DNA of 48,223 nt. Origin: an uncultured Clostridium sp. (GTDB lineage Bacteria; Bacillota; Clostridia; TANB77; CAG-508). Shown in pieces: positions 7,691 through 16,916 of the stretch (the first letter of the stretch is position 1; the number at the start of each line of letters is the position of its first letter). The translations under genes were made by a program, and so were the position numbers. Below the pieces are notes generated by a model. That model ran no database searches, was not told the DNA's origin, and was given only the letters and a program-made list of their open reading frames with translations. The stretch spans positions 1-48,223 of the forward strand of contig USNR01000009.1 of assembly GCA_900556135.1 (NCBI GenBank). The letters are read 5' to 3'.

Positions 7691-8962
7691 ATGTATAATA
7701 TTTTTAATAAATGTAGAACAACTTTTATTTTATTATTTGTGTTATCTGTAATCTTATTTACGTTTTCACCAATTTTAAAAGCTGAAGAAACAGCATATGT
7801 TTGGTCTAATCAATCTCAGAAATTAGAAACCACTGAAACAAATGCTCCCGCTTCTGGCTCTAATAGCGATACAGTAACAGACAACTCCCTAAACTTAGAA
7901 TCTGGAAGTGCTTGTTTAATGGAGCAATCAACTGGACTCGTAATTTACGATTACAACATGCACGAGCAGCTGCGTCCCGCAAGCGTTACAAAGGTAATGA
8001 GCTTACTTCTAATTATGGAAGCAGTAGATTCAGGAAGAATTTCACTTATGGATAAAGTTCCATGTACCGAAGATGCCGCAGCCATGGGCGGTTCTCAAAT
8101 ATGGTTAGACGTTAGAGAGACTTTAACTGTTGATGAAATGTTAAAAGCAATCTGCGTAGTTTCAGCCAATGATTGCGTAGTGGCGATGGCCAATTACCTA
8201 GAGGGTAGTCAAGAAGCTTTTGTTAGCAAAATGAATGAAAAAGCAAAACAATTAGGAATGAATGACACCTGCTTTAAAAATTGTCATGGAATAGATGAAG
8301 ATGGTCATGTAACCTCTAGTTATGATATTGCTCTTATGTCTAGAGAACTAATGCTAAATCACCCCACAATCACAAAATACACAACAATCTATATGGACTC
8401 TCTAAGAGATGGAAAATCTAGTTTAGTAAACACAAACAAACTTGTAAAAAATTATTCTGGATGCACAGGACTAAAAACAGGATCTACCTCTATAGCACTT
8501 TATAATCTATCTGCCACAGCAACCAGAAACGGACTTTCTTTAATTGGTGTTATAATGAAAGCTCCAACCAGTAAGATAAGATTTGCAGAAGCTCAAAAAA
8601 TTTTAGATTATGGATTTAACAATTATGAATTTAAAGAATTCGGAAAGAAAAATGATGTAATTAGAACTATCACAGTAAACAAGGGAACTCCATCAACATT
8701 AGATGTTATTTTAGAAAATGACTCAGGCGTTCTTTTAAAAAAAGGTAATAACTCGGAAATAGTTCAAAACATCTCTTTAGATGAAAATATATCTGCCCCA
8801 ATCTTAGAAGGACAAAAACTAGGAGAAATAACTTATTCCATAAATGGCGAAACTTTAGATACTGTAAATTTAATTGCAAGTAAAAAAATTAATAGATTGA
8901 CACTTTTAAATATTTCAAAATTCTTATTACTAAAATGGTTTAGTATGTTTAGAATAGACTAG
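7691..8962 (+). CDS. dacA: D-alanyl-D-alanine carboxypeptidase (penicillin-binding protein 5 type)
   Basis: 423 residues from the ATG at 7691, chosen because CAGGAGGATTATAT directly precedes it. An in-frame start 60 bases earlier lacks a site. A signal peptide (residues 8-32, ending near LKAEE) exports it. The S11 peptidase motifs are present: S-V-T-K near residue 97, S-A-N near 157 and K-T-G near 260. These enzymes remove the terminal D-Ala of peptidoglycan stem peptides, limiting cross-linking. A C-terminal PBP5-like beta domain follows, and the end (FLLLKWFSMFRID) looks like a short amphipathic membrane anchor. Which paralogue (DacA, DacB or DacF) it matches best is uncertain. Confidence 0.9.
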   Translation: MYNIFNKCRTTFILLFVLSVILFTFSPILKAEETAYVWSNQSQKLETTETNAPASGSNSDTVTDNSLNLESGSACLMEQSTGLVIYDYNMHEQLRPASVTKVMSLLLIMEAVDSGRISLMDKVPCTEDAAAMGGSQIWLDVRETLTVDEMLKAICVVSANDCVVAMANYLEGSQEAFVSKMNEKAKQLGMNDTCFKNCHGIDEDGHVTSSYDIALMSRELMLNHPTITKYTTIYMDSLRDGKSSLVNTNKLVKNYSGCTGLKTGSTSIALYNLSATATRNGLSLIGVIMKAPTSKIRFAEAQKILDYGFNNYEFKEFGKKNDVIRTITVNKGTPSTLDVILENDSGVLLKKGNNSEIVQNISLDENISAPILEGQKLGEITYSINGETLDTVNLIASKKINRLTLLNISKFLLLKWFSMFRID

Positions 8963-8980
8963 ACCTGCTTTGCAATATAG

Positions 8981-9025
8981 TGCTCTATAATAGGAAAGTC
9001 ATGCAGGCTTTCATATTATAGAGCA
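8981..9025 (+). repeat. Dispersed hairpin repeat, copy B
   Basis: TGCTCTATAATAGGAAAG, loop TCATGCAGG, then CTTTCATATTATAGAGCA: an 18-bp stem with a single mismatch. It shares TATAATAGGAAAGTCA with copies A and C, but the outer stem differs and is internally complementary. It sits between the convergent dacA and the CmpB-type gene, so it may also help termination. Confidence 0.65.
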
Positions 9026-9030
9026 TTAAT

Positions 9031-9058
9031 AAATCTGGACGATATTTCATCCAGATTC
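9031..9058. terminator. Terminator hairpin between convergent genes
   Basis: AATCTGGA, a 10- to 11-base loop, and TCCAGATT, followed on the plus strand by CTTATTCTTATTTT. It lies just after dacA and copy B and just before the stop of the minus-strand gene at 9065. Confidence 0.55.
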
Positions 9059-9064
9059 TTATTC

Positions 9065-9943
9065 TTATTTTAATGTTATTTTATCGCTTATCTTTATATA
9101 ATATGGTTGAATATTAGTTAATATGTCTTTTACCCAAATAATCTCTCCATTTGCATCTTCAAACTTTATATTTGGAAATGTCTTTAATACTTTTTCATCT
9201 GTAAAAACATTATCAGATAACCATTTTATAAACTCATTATCCAAAACCTCTTGTTTAACAGTTAAAATATTTTCACCTTTCAAATTCAAGTTATGTTCTT
9301 TTGTTAATCTTGTATAAAAAATTTTCAATCCAAAAGATGTAAATAACAAATCTAACAGTAGAAAAACACTTCCCACAATCGCTATAATATCAAACCATTT
9401 TTTAGGCAATCTATCTATTGTTCTTTCTATAAATGGATTTACAAGTCTTAGTAATACAACAGCTAATATTCCCCAGAAGATTGTAAATAGCAAACATATT
9501 CTTCCATTCATATTAAGTGGCATATTAGAATAATCCCACCATTTTATTTGAAATATTATTTCACCTATCCAACTTACAACATACTCTATTATACATCCTT
9601 CTATCATTCCGCCTATTGCTAAAGTCCAATTATTACGCTTAAACTTTTGAAGTCCTGGAATCATAATTGCAGCCCCTAATCCATATATGCAACAAAAAGG
9701 TCCATAGAAACAACTCTTTCTACTTTCTATTACTCCCTTTGTTAACATTCCGAATATAGTTTCAACTACAAAACCTAAAAAACTATATATTATAAAATAC
9801 ATCAAAATTCTTTTAAAAGTTATCTTCACTTCTGGTTCATCTATTTTGATCTTCCCTATATTTATCTCTTCTTTTTCATTAACATTCTTTGTTTTTTTTG
9901 CAGTATCTTTATCTTCAATTTTTACTTCTTTTTCTAGTTCCAT
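9065..9943 (-). CDS. Putative ABC-transporter type IV (CmpB-like) membrane protein
   Basis: 292 residues from the ATG at 9943. GGAGGT lies 5 bases before it, inside the frame of the longer ATG start at 9955. After a charged cytoplasmic N-terminus (about 40 residues) come five to six hydrophobic segments with YFIIYSFLGFVVETIFG, SRKSCFYGPFCCIYGLGA, EYVVSWIGE and WWDYSNMPLNMNGRICL, the pattern of the CmpB-like family PF06541. The family is annotated as transporter-associated by similarity, and its true role is unproven. The soluble C-terminal 60 residues are not recognised. There is no ABC ATPase nearby. Confidence 0.8.
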   Translation of the reverse strand: MELEKEVKIEDKDTAKKTKNVNEKEEINIGKIKIDEPEVKITFKRILMYFIIYSFLGFVVETIFGMLTKGVIESRKSCFYGPFCCIYGLGAAIMIPGLQKFKRNNWTLAIGGMIEGCIIEYVVSWIGEIIFQIKWWDYSNMPLNMNGRICLLFTIFWGILAVVLLRLVNPFIERTIDRLPKKWFDIIAIVGSVFLLLDLLFTSFGLKIFYTRLTKEHNLNLKGENILTVKQEVLDNEFIKWLSDNVFTDEKVLKTFPNIKFEDANGEIIWVKDILTNIQPYYIKISDKITLK

Positions 9944-10083
9944 ATAGACCTCCATTTATCTTCAGTTGCAAACCATTACAATAACATTCAAGGTTTTGCA
10001 ACTAAATTATAAGTTAGTAGTAATTATTTGTCAAGGTTATATCAATATTGACGAAAAAACCCCGTTTCCATCAACATTTTTCT

Positions 10084-10112
10084 TTGACCTTATCCCCTTT
10101 TTGTTGTATAAT
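10084..10112 (+). promoter_or_regulatory. Putative sigma-A promoter of mutS2
   Basis: TTGACC (10084-10089), 17 bases, TATAAT (10107-10112), ending 33 bases before the ATG at 10146. This supports the start at 10146 rather than any downstream codon. Confidence 0.7.
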
Positions 10113-10145
10113 ACTTTGTATAAAAAGGTTTGAAAGGAACAAATT

Positions 10146-12540
10146 ATGAACAAAGATTTAGACAGATTAGAATTTAATAAAGTTTTAGATAAAATTGAAA
10201 ACTATTGTGTCACATCTGCACGGAAAAGAATTGATACTTAATTTAACACCTTCCTCTAATGAATATGAAGTAGCAAAATCATTAAAAGAAACATCCTTAG
10301 CGTTAGAGCTACTTATTAGAAAAGGTTCTGTTCCAATTACAGAAATTGCAGACATTGACATTTATATAAAAAACTTGAATAGTGGAAACAGTATATCTGC
10401 TAAAGCACTTCTAGAAATCGCAAATGTACTAAAAATTGCCAGAGAATTAAAAGAATATCTATACGAAGATAAATCCTTCGATTTATCTAATTTTACTTTG
10501 TTAGAAAATATTTTTGAAGAACTATATTCAAATGAAAACATAGAACACAAAATTTTTAGCTGTATCATAGACGAAAATACAATTGACGACAAAGCCTCTT
10601 CTGCCCTTTCTAGTTTACGCAGAAATAGAAGAAAATTAGAACAAGATATACGTGAAAAACTTTCTAACTTTATACATTCTGGAAGCTATTCAAAATATAT
10701 AATGGATTCAATTATCACCATTAGAAACGATAGATTTGTTATTCCAGTTAAGGAAGAATTTAAAGATAAAATTAGTGGCTCAATTTTAGATATCTCTGCA
10801 AGTGGCTCTACTGTGTATATTGAACCTTCGAGCATATATGATTTAAACAATAAAATTAACTCTATAAAAGTATCTGAAGCTATTGAGATAGAAAAAATAT
10901 TAGCCAATCTTTCTGCAAGCTTAATGCCTATTTCTGCTAATATTGATATAGATTTTAAAACAATTGGATTGTTAGATTTTATATTTGCAAAAGCCAAATA
11001 TGCACGAGCAATAGATGGAACATGTCCAACATTAAACGACAAGAAACTAATAAATTTAGTTGCAGCTAGGCACCCACTTATTGATGAAAGCACAGTTGTC
11101 CCTATTGATGTTTCAATTGGCAATACATACACATCCCTACTAATTACTGGACCTAACACTGGTGGAAAAACAGCGACTTTAAAAACAACTGGTTTATTAG
11201 TTGCAATGGCATGTAGTGGTATTCTTATTCCAGCTAAAGAAAATAGCTCTATTTATGTTTTTGACAACATATTTGCAGATATTGGAGATGAACAAAGCAT
11301 ACAAGAATCATTAAGTACATTTTCTTCTCACATTGTAAATATTATAGAAATTCTAAACTCTGCTACATCAAATAGCTTAATTCTATTAGATGAATTAGGC
11401 TCTGGAACAGATCCAGTTGAAGGTGCTAGTTTAGCCATCAGTATTTTAGAGCATTTCCACAAATTAGGTGCCCTTACAATTGCCACCACCCACTATCCAG
11501 AGTTAAAAAACTACGCGCTAGTTACAGATGGCTTTGAAAATGCTAGTTCAGATTTTGATGTGGTAAATTTAAAACCTACTTATAAATTGCTTATGGGTGT
11601 TCCTGGTAGAAGCAATGCTTTTGCAATAAGTAAAAAGCTTGGACTTCCAGATGATATATTGCAAGTTGCCTCTACATATTTAAAACAGGATAGTATAAAT
11701 ATAGAATCGCTCCTTAAAAGCATTTATGATGATAAATTAAAAATTGAACAAGAAAAAGAAAACATAATAAAAAATTCTAATCAGGTTGAACTTCTTAGAA
11801 AGAAGCTAGAAAGAGACAATTCAAAATTAGATTTAGAAGCACAGAATATAATATCTGACGCAAAACAAAAGGCCCGTGACCTTTTATTAGATGCAAAAGA
11901 TGAAGCAAATGAAATTATAAAAGAGTTAAATAGTGAAAATATGAATATAAGTAATGCAAATAAATTACGTAACAAATTAAACTCATCTTTAGAAGAAATA
12001 TCTTCTATTGAGGAATCTTCAAATAGAAATAATGAAGTTAATATTCCAATAACAGCAAACAACATTCAAATTGGTCAAACTGTAATGGTAAAGAAGCTAA
12101 ACCAAAAAGCTACAATACTTTCACTACCTAACAAATCTGGAGAAGTTCAAGTACAAATTGGTATAATGAAAATGAATGTAAACATAAGCGATTTGCAACT
12201 TTGTGTAGACTCAAACAATTCAAAAGTAAAAACACTTTTGCACACTAAGAATGCAAATTCGTCTATTTCATTTAGTGCAAACTTTAAAGCTCAAACTATT
12301 TCTTCAGAAATAAATGTTATTGGTTTAAATGTTGACCAAGCACTTCCTATTATTGATAAATATTTAGATGATGCATCAATATCAAAACTTTCATCGGTTC
12401 GTATAGTTCATGGCAAAGGAACAGGAAAACTTCGTGAAGGAATACATTCATTTTTACGCAGAAATTCTCATGTAGATTCCTTTAGATTAGGCACTTTCGG
12501 CAAAGGTGAAATGGGAGTTACCATAGTTACACTAAAATAA
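10146..12540 (+). CDS. mutS2: Endonuclease MutS2, expressed through a +1 frameshift
   Basis: The gene starts at ATG 10146 (GAAAGGAAC site, promoter at 10084-10112) and encodes MNKDLDRLEFNKVLDKIENY, the usual MutS2 N-terminus. After the GCA codon at 10218-10220 the frame shows CGG and would stop at TAA seven codons on. Skipping C10221 reads GGA and gives TSAGKEL, then 770 further residues ending in a complete Smr nuclease domain (VRIVHGKGTGKLREG). Total is 797 residues, normal for MutS2. Walker A GPNTGGKTA is near residue 334 and LLDELGSGTDP follows. MutS2 acts in ribosome rescue and recombination control. See the frameshift feature at 10218-10224. Confidence 0.93.
10218..10224 (+). other. CGG +1 frameshift site in mutS2
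   Basis: GCA C GGA: the surplus base is C10221. The zero frame (GCA CGG AAA AGA) ends at TAA, and the +1 frame (GGA AAA GAA TTG) continues MutS2. An extra A in the following A4 run would also restore the frame, giving Ala-Arg-Lys. Gly-Lys-Glu matches the family better and agrees with the other four sites. Confidence 0.8.
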
Positions 12541-12646
12541 TAATAAAATCAGCTTTCCTGGTCAAAAACCCCTCCCCAACTGGCAAAGAAACTAACTTTA
12601 TATTATAAAATATCATAACTTAAATTTTTTAATATAAACAAAACAT

Positions 12647-12690
12647 AAAACTTCGTGATTAAATAAATTTTATTTAATCACGAAGTTTAT
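12647..12690. terminator. Bidirectional terminator, 20-bp perfect stem
   Basis: AAACTTCGTGATTAAATAAA and its exact complement around a short loop, with A-run before and T-rich sequence after. It separates convergent mutS2 and the TadG-like gene. The rest of 12541-12723 shows nothing else. Confidence 0.85.
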
Positions 12691-12723
12691 TTATTTTCTT
12701 ACATATTTATTTTTCTTTCAAAT

Positions 12724-14424
12724 TCAGTCTGAATTTGCGCCGAAATAGCCATTTACCGTATATAAATTATATCTTGTACGAGCTAATGCTGTTAAATATT
12801 TTTTTCTCAATGTATCTGGAACCTGAATTGTCGTTCCATCATCTTTTTTTATTGTTCCCTCTATTATATCATCTATACTATAAGTATCTGCTATATTTAC
12901 TATACAATCATAACATGCAGTATATTCTTGAGGAAAGAAATATTCATAGTCTGTAACATAGTCTCTGCCCAACAATTGACTATGAGCATTAGCATCTGCT
13001 CCAGTAAGTGATAAACTTTTTCTTTTGAAATCGCTACTTGGATATGCACCTAGAATATTATAAGTTCCATCTGCAAAACCATTAACAAGTTTTTTACATC
13101 CTGCTTTATGATATTCCTCTACACCAGCATTATCTTTTGCTATTATGTATATAGAATCAGTCCCCACAGTTTCCTGGTTTGTATTATTGGCTACAACACA
13201 ATAATTACTATATGTTTTACTTCCTATTGGTAATCCTTGTAAAAACGACACAAAGCAAACATTATTAGTAATTTTATACCATTCGTCCTCCTCTATTTTT
13301 GGCATTGCAAATGCAAAACTATCTGGTGATAATTTACTATAATTAGCAATTGCAGCTGACAAATTTGATTCTATAGAATATCTAATAACATTCATTCTAT
13401 GTTCATTAAATGCTGAGCTAGTTTTTAATGGATTATTATCAGCATTTATATCAAATATATTTGTGTTATCTATATTTGATGAAAAATTTATTGCATTTCC
13501 ATCTAGATCTTTTGCATTATTAGGTTTAATATTGCCTATATTAGTTTTTACCCAATTAGTAAAATCAATAGCTTCCTCATAATATTTATAAGCACTTTTT
13601 TTACCATCATCATTAAAGAAAGCATTTATATCATCATATGATGCACTACTAACATAATTTTTTCTATAATCAGTTGAATATCTAAAATATCTAGGATTGC
13701 CATTTGCATCGTTATTATTATCTTTATATATCTTTTCATTTCCATATATAACATATTCATAAATACCCATTAATGTTGTTGGATTTCCCAAGCTATCATT
13801 TCCTTCAATCGTTATTAATCTTTCTGACAATGTTTCTCCCTGATCACTAATTGGATTAGTAGCATCAACAACTAAATGACCTGTTTTAGTTACATATGTT
13901 CCGTTAACTTTTCCTATAATTGTTATTGTATTATCTAAGGTATAATTTACAACAAAATCATAATTATTTCCACTAACATATCTACATGAATAAGAAATAA
14001 AAGGTTTCAAACCATAAGTGTAATTATCATCATTTTCTAAAATATTATCATCTGTCTTTATATCATTATATTTTGTATATATATAATATCCATCATATAA
14101 AGTACATAATATCGCTGGAGTATATGATTGCAAATCATATGCTCCATAACCTATTGTCCCCATGTTTGTTCCAAGGGTTCTATAAAATGTACTTATAGAT
14201 GCCTCTATATCTCTTATTTTAGAATTGTTTAATGTTGAATATCTATTATTAAATGTATTTAATTGAAATGCTTTTGCCATATCATATGTAGCATTTATAA
14301 GTTTAGTAGTGTATTGAGTTTGTTTTTCGATTGTTGATATATGATTATTTATATATAATGATAACACTAATGATATTGGAATTATAATAATTACAAATAT
14401 TACAGCTAAATGTTGTATTTTCAT
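12724..14424 (-). CDS. Large single-anchor surface protein, TadG/minor-pilin-like
   Basis: 566 residues. One N-terminal hydrophobic helix (residues 7-27) is followed by a long extracellular domain rich in Asn, Asp and Tyr. It is the last and largest gene of the Tad-like locus, a position often held in Tad clusters by TadG-type proteins that may sit at the pilus tip. No von Willebrand A metal site or other known domain is evident to me. AAAGGCGA precedes the ATG. The 236-base gap before it holds three hairpins and a decayed gene fragment, so it may be regulated separately from the genes upstream. The assignment rests on position and topology. Confidence 0.55.
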   Translation of the reverse strand: MKIQHLAVIFVIIIIPISLVLSLYINNHISTIEKQTQYTTKLINATYDMAKAFQLNTFNNRYSTLNNSKIRDIEASISTFYRTLGTNMGTIGYGAYDLQSYTPAILCTLYDGYYIYTKYNDIKTDDNILENDDNYTYGLKPFISYSCRYVSGNNYDFVVNYTLDNTITIIGKVNGTYVTKTGHLVVDATNPISDQGETLSERLITIEGNDSLGNPTTLMGIYEYVIYGNEKIYKDNNNDANGNPRYFRYSTDYRKNYVSSASYDDINAFFNDDGKKSAYKYYEEAIDFTNWVKTNIGNIKPNNAKDLDGNAINFSSNIDNTNIFDINADNNPLKTSSAFNEHRMNVIRYSIESNLSAAIANYSKLSPDSFAFAMPKIEEDEWYKITNNVCFVSFLQGLPIGSKTYSNYCVVANNTNQETVGTDSIYIIAKDNAGVEEYHKAGCKKLVNGFADGTYNILGAYPSSDFKRKSLSLTGADANAHSQLLGRDYVTDYEYFFPQEYTACYDCIVNIADTYSIDDIIEGTIKKDDGTTIQVPDTLRKKYLTALARTRYNLYTVNGYFGANSD

Positions 14425-14444
14425 TCGTATCGCCTTTCTTTTTA

Positions 14445-14485
14445 TAATGTTTAATTCCGTATTTCCATAAGGAATTTAAACATTA
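14445..14485. other. Hairpin before the TadG-like gene (TAATGTTTAA stem)
   Basis: TAATGTTTAATTCC pairs with GGAATTTAAACATTA (one bulge). On the transcript it ends about 20 bases before the start codon at 14424, just upstream of the ribosome binding site. Confidence 0.6.
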
Positions 14486-14501
14486 TCTTACATTATATTT
14501 A

Positions 14502-14574
14502 AGTAAATCCCAACCTTAATCAATCGCGTTATGCAACAATTAGGTTGGGATAAGTTAAACATACATTGTTATGT
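14502..14574. other. Two further hairpins in the same intergenic region
   Basis: ATCCCAACCTTAAT (about 14506-14520) pairs with ATTAGGTTGGGAT (about 14538-14551) with one bulge. Next to it CATACAT TGTT ATGTATG is a perfect 7-bp hairpin. With the stem at 14445-14485 this makes three consecutive structures between the TadE-like and TadG-like genes. No long T-run follows either one, so a processing or stability role is as likely as termination. Confidence 0.5.
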
Positions 14575-14596
14575 ATGCAAATATTATCAATTTTAT

Positions 14597-14665
14597 TTTG
14601 TACCATTTACTGTTACTATTCACGCATGTTACTCAGCAACTTGGTATGAAATATTTCAAACTATT
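14597..14665 (-). pseudogene. Decayed duplicate of the 3' end of the TadE-like gene
   Basis: About 69 bases closely resemble 14688-14756 inside the neighbouring gene (shared TACCATTTACTGTTAC, GCAACTTGGTATG). The intact copy encodes TYQVAAQHAG-MVTVNGTK. The downstream copy reads SYQVAE-stop-HA-stop-IVTVNGTK-stop, in a different frame from the upstream gene. It is a relic of a tandem duplication or recombination event. Confidence 0.75.
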
Positions 14666-15215
14666 GTGGACTATATGTTCCATCAGTTTTTGTACCATTT
14701 ACTGTTACCATTCCTGCATGTTGTGCAGCAACTTGGTATGTATCATTTCCAGCTATTCTATAGAAAAAGTTTCTTAATATTTGAGCTATTGTTGTATTAG
14801 TGTTTTTTACAGAAACAGAAAATATATCTCCTTCTTTAAGGTTAAGTGTATTTTTTGAACTACTATTTAATTTTTCTTCTATCTGACTTGTATACATTGT
14901 ATAGTACACATTTTCACCGATTTTAGTTGTTTCAGCTTGTGTAGTTTTTACCCCTGGATTTTCGTCCAAAATTTGTGCTTCCATACTTACTTCATAGGCA
15001 TTTCCTGTTGCTGCTAATTCTTGAACATAAGAATCATAATTATTTAGTGTTAACTTTCCAGTGCTTCTTACATTATCTACAAATTCTGTTGTAGCTGTTT
15101 CAACAACTAATTGAGAAACATCATCTGTTCTTTCTGATATAGCCATTAACGGAAATATAAACATTAGTATTGCTGCTAAAAATATAGCAATTATTGTTAT
15201 TAAACTGTCTCCCAT
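14661..15215 (-). CDS. TadE-like single-anchor pilin-like protein
   Basis: 184 residues. A hydrophobic helix lies almost at the N-terminus (residues 4-26, MGDSLITIIAIFLAAILMF), with a short ISERTDDV linker and an extracellular domain. The shape suits TadE/TadF-type pseudopilins, but no family signature is certain. It follows the five-gene pilin-like series and precedes the large TadG-like gene. The C-terminal 25 residues are duplicated in decayed form just downstream (14597-14665). The start is supported by AGAAAGGAAATAAAATT upstream. Confidence 0.55.
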   Translation of the reverse strand: MGDSLITIIAIFLAAILMFIFPLMAISERTDDVSQLVVETATTEFVDNVRSTGKLTLNNYDSYVQELAATGNAYEVSMEAQILDENPGVKTTQAETTKIGENVYYTMYTSQIEEKLNSSSKNTLNLKEGDIFSVSVKNTNTTIAQILRNFFYRIAGNDTYQVAAQHAGMVTVNGTKTDGTYSPQ

Positions 15216-15266
15216 AATTTTATTTCCTTTCTATTTTTAGATTTAAGATACTTTTTCTTATGTTGT

Positions 15267-15867
15267 TTAATTTATTTGTACATATGTTATAATTGTTTTA
15301 GACGTTGTTTTGTTTAAATTATTAGAATCAGTGCTTTCTTCTCTTCCAACCATCTCGAGAAATTTCTTCCCCTTTAATTTTTCAACAAGTCTTTGAGAAA
15401 AACTCAATTTACTTCTCGAATCAGGGAAATTGTAATCTCCGTCCATTAACTAAGCAATCCAAAAAAGACTTTATTTGCTCATTGCTTCCTGTCCAAGGTT
15501 CCCCTCTTGTTCGTTCCGCATTCAAATCTAATTCTGATATATCGTCGCTTGTTCGTGGAGATTTATACAATGTAATTTCTCTCAAGTTCGAAATCTGTCC
15601 ATCATTATAATCACATTTTCTAAATTTCACTGTATAATTTTCCTTATTATATTTATAGATTGTGGGAATTATAGTTTCTAATCCCACAATTCTATATTCA
15701 GTACTTCCAGTATCTTCATATTCATAATAAGCTGTTTCATCAGCTCCAGTTAATACAATATCTGCAGTTTCTCTTGCAAGAGAAAAACTAGATATACAAA
15801 CTGATAAAGCCATTACAAAAACAAATACTGCAAATGCTAACTTTAAAGCTTCAGCCGCATTTTCCAT
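15267..15867 (-). CDS. Pilin-like protein 5 of the Tad-like locus, expressed through a +1 frameshift
   Basis: In the zero frame the protein is 148 residues and ends oddly as VNGRRLQFP at TGA 15421. At 15439-15441 that frame uses CGG. Skipping C15441 gives NGGDYNFPDSRSKLS and 57 residues in total before TAA at 15267, for 199 residues ending TTSKTIITYVQIN. The extension fills an otherwise empty 200-base gap, has normal codon use, and ends like its paralogues (a beta-strand-like NKTT-x-x-x-ITYV tail). The N-terminus MENAAEALKLAFAVFVFVMAL is the shared membrane helix of the family. Function is inferred from locus position only. Confidence 0.8.
15438..15444 (-). other. CGG +1 frameshift site in pilin-like gene 5
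   Basis: On the minus strand GGA C GGA, with surplus C at 15441. The zero frame (GGA CGG AGA TTA) stops at TGA after six codons. The +1 frame (GGA GAT TAC AAT) stays open for 57 codons. Confidence 0.8.
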
Positions 15868-15899
15868 AATTTATCCTCAATTATAGTTTAGTTTATCTA

Positions 15900-16328
15900 T
15901 TATTGTGTAACTTGTTTTATGTTACATTTTGTAATATATCCACTCTTATTGTAATCAAATGTTACATGATATGTTTGACCTGCTTTTAAAATATTTGAAT
16001 CCATTGTTGCAGCAGCTGTAGGTTCATATGGTGTTGTTCCAGTAAGCTCTGTATTTCCTATTGTTAATGTTATTTGTAATGAATAATCGTCTGTATTAAC
16101 TCTGTTGTGTGATGCTACTTTTTCATATAAAGCCCTTGCATTTGATCCAGAAATAGTTCCCTCATATTGTTTAAATTCTCCATTATATGCATTTGCCTTT
16201 TCTGAATCCAATCCAGTTCCACTCATTGCACCTTTTGCTTGTGTAAAAATATACATTCCTAATCCTATAATTAAAATTGATAATAATATAGCTCCTGCTA
16301 TAATTAATGCTTTACTTGCATTTTCCAT
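15900..16328 (-). CDS. Pilin-like protein 4 of the Tad-like locus
   Basis: 142 residues beginning MENASKALIIAGAILLSILI: five charged or polar residues and then one membrane helix that continues into a small soluble domain. It shares this head with the proteins at 15267, 16917 and 17424, and shares a G-S-N-A-R-A-L-Y-E-K-V motif (compare SLANKI and SLINKV in paralogues) around residue 62. No glycine prepilin cleavage site like that of classical Flp pilins is evident, so processing is uncertain. A GGAGGAAAAAATT site precedes the ATG. Confidence 0.65.
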   Translation of the reverse strand: MENASKALIIAGAILLSILIIGLGMYIFTQAKGAMSGTGLDSEKANAYNGEFKQYEGTISGSNARALYEKVASHNRVNTDDYSLQITLTIGNTELTGTTPYEPTAAATMDSNILKAGQTYHVTFDYNKSGYITKCNIKQVTQ

Positions 16329-16411
16329 AATTTTTTCCTCCTTAGATTTTATAAATTTATATTTTATTTTTTATACTGTTTCCAATATAAAATATTAATA
16401 ACTAATTAATT

Positions 16412-16840
16412 TTAAACTTGCTCAAAATACATATATTTTACATATTTTGTTTGTTTATGATATTCTATTTTGGTGCATTTAAATTTTACTGCGCCAAAAT
16501 TTTGAATAAATCTTGTTATCCCCTGCTCTTCTATTTTTTCTGATGAAATTGGTTCGTCCAATTCTAAAAACTTTACTTCTATTGAAATAGAATTATTATT
16601 ATTGTTTATAAACAATCCCTTTTCATCTTTTTCTACATTGTTTTTATTATTACTGTCATCCACCTTATTTATTAATGAGGCTATATCTGTTCCTAATACT
16701 TCCATATTATAGAATTGCTCGTATATTTTATTTTTTTCCATAGTCTTTTTATTGTTATTGTTGTATACATATATGTTATAACTTATTATTATAACTACAA
16801 CTAAAACTATGGATATAATTAAAATTATAATCTTTTTCAT
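16412..16840 (-). CDS. Pilin-like protein 3 of the Tad-like locus (divergent head)
   Basis: 142 residues. The N-terminus MKKIIILIISIVLVVVIIIS is a single membrane helix that lacks the MENA start of its neighbours. The soluble part carries the family motif LGTDIASLINKVDD near residue 50 and a C-terminal strand (FKCTKIEYHKQTKYVKYMYFE) like that of the paralogues. It contains Asn-rich low-complexity stretches. It lies in the middle of the pilin-like series and is probably a diverged member. Confidence 0.6.
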   Translation of the reverse strand: MKKIIILIISIVLVVVIIISYNIYVYNNNNKKTMEKNKIYEQFYNMEVLGTDIASLINKVDDSNNKNNVEKDEKGLFINNNNNSISIEVKFLELDEPISSEKIEEQGITRFIQNFGAVKFKCTKIEYHKQTKYVKYMYFEQV

Positions 16841-16916
16841 AATTCCTCTTTATTATATCATTACAATTTTTTTTATGCAACACAATTTTTTCCATTTTTA
16901 TACTTTTTTCTTGTTT

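Noticed and set aside
10221..10227. Slippage in the AAAA run as the cause of the mutS2 break
   Set aside because: It would restore the frame too, but gives Arg-Lys-Glu in place of Gly-Lys-Glu, and no A-run lies next to CGG in rsmD, the GH15 gene or pilin-like gene 5.
10686..11159. 157-codon minus-strand frame inside mutS2
   Set aside because: Shadow of the conserved MutS2 coding sequence, with no independent start signal.
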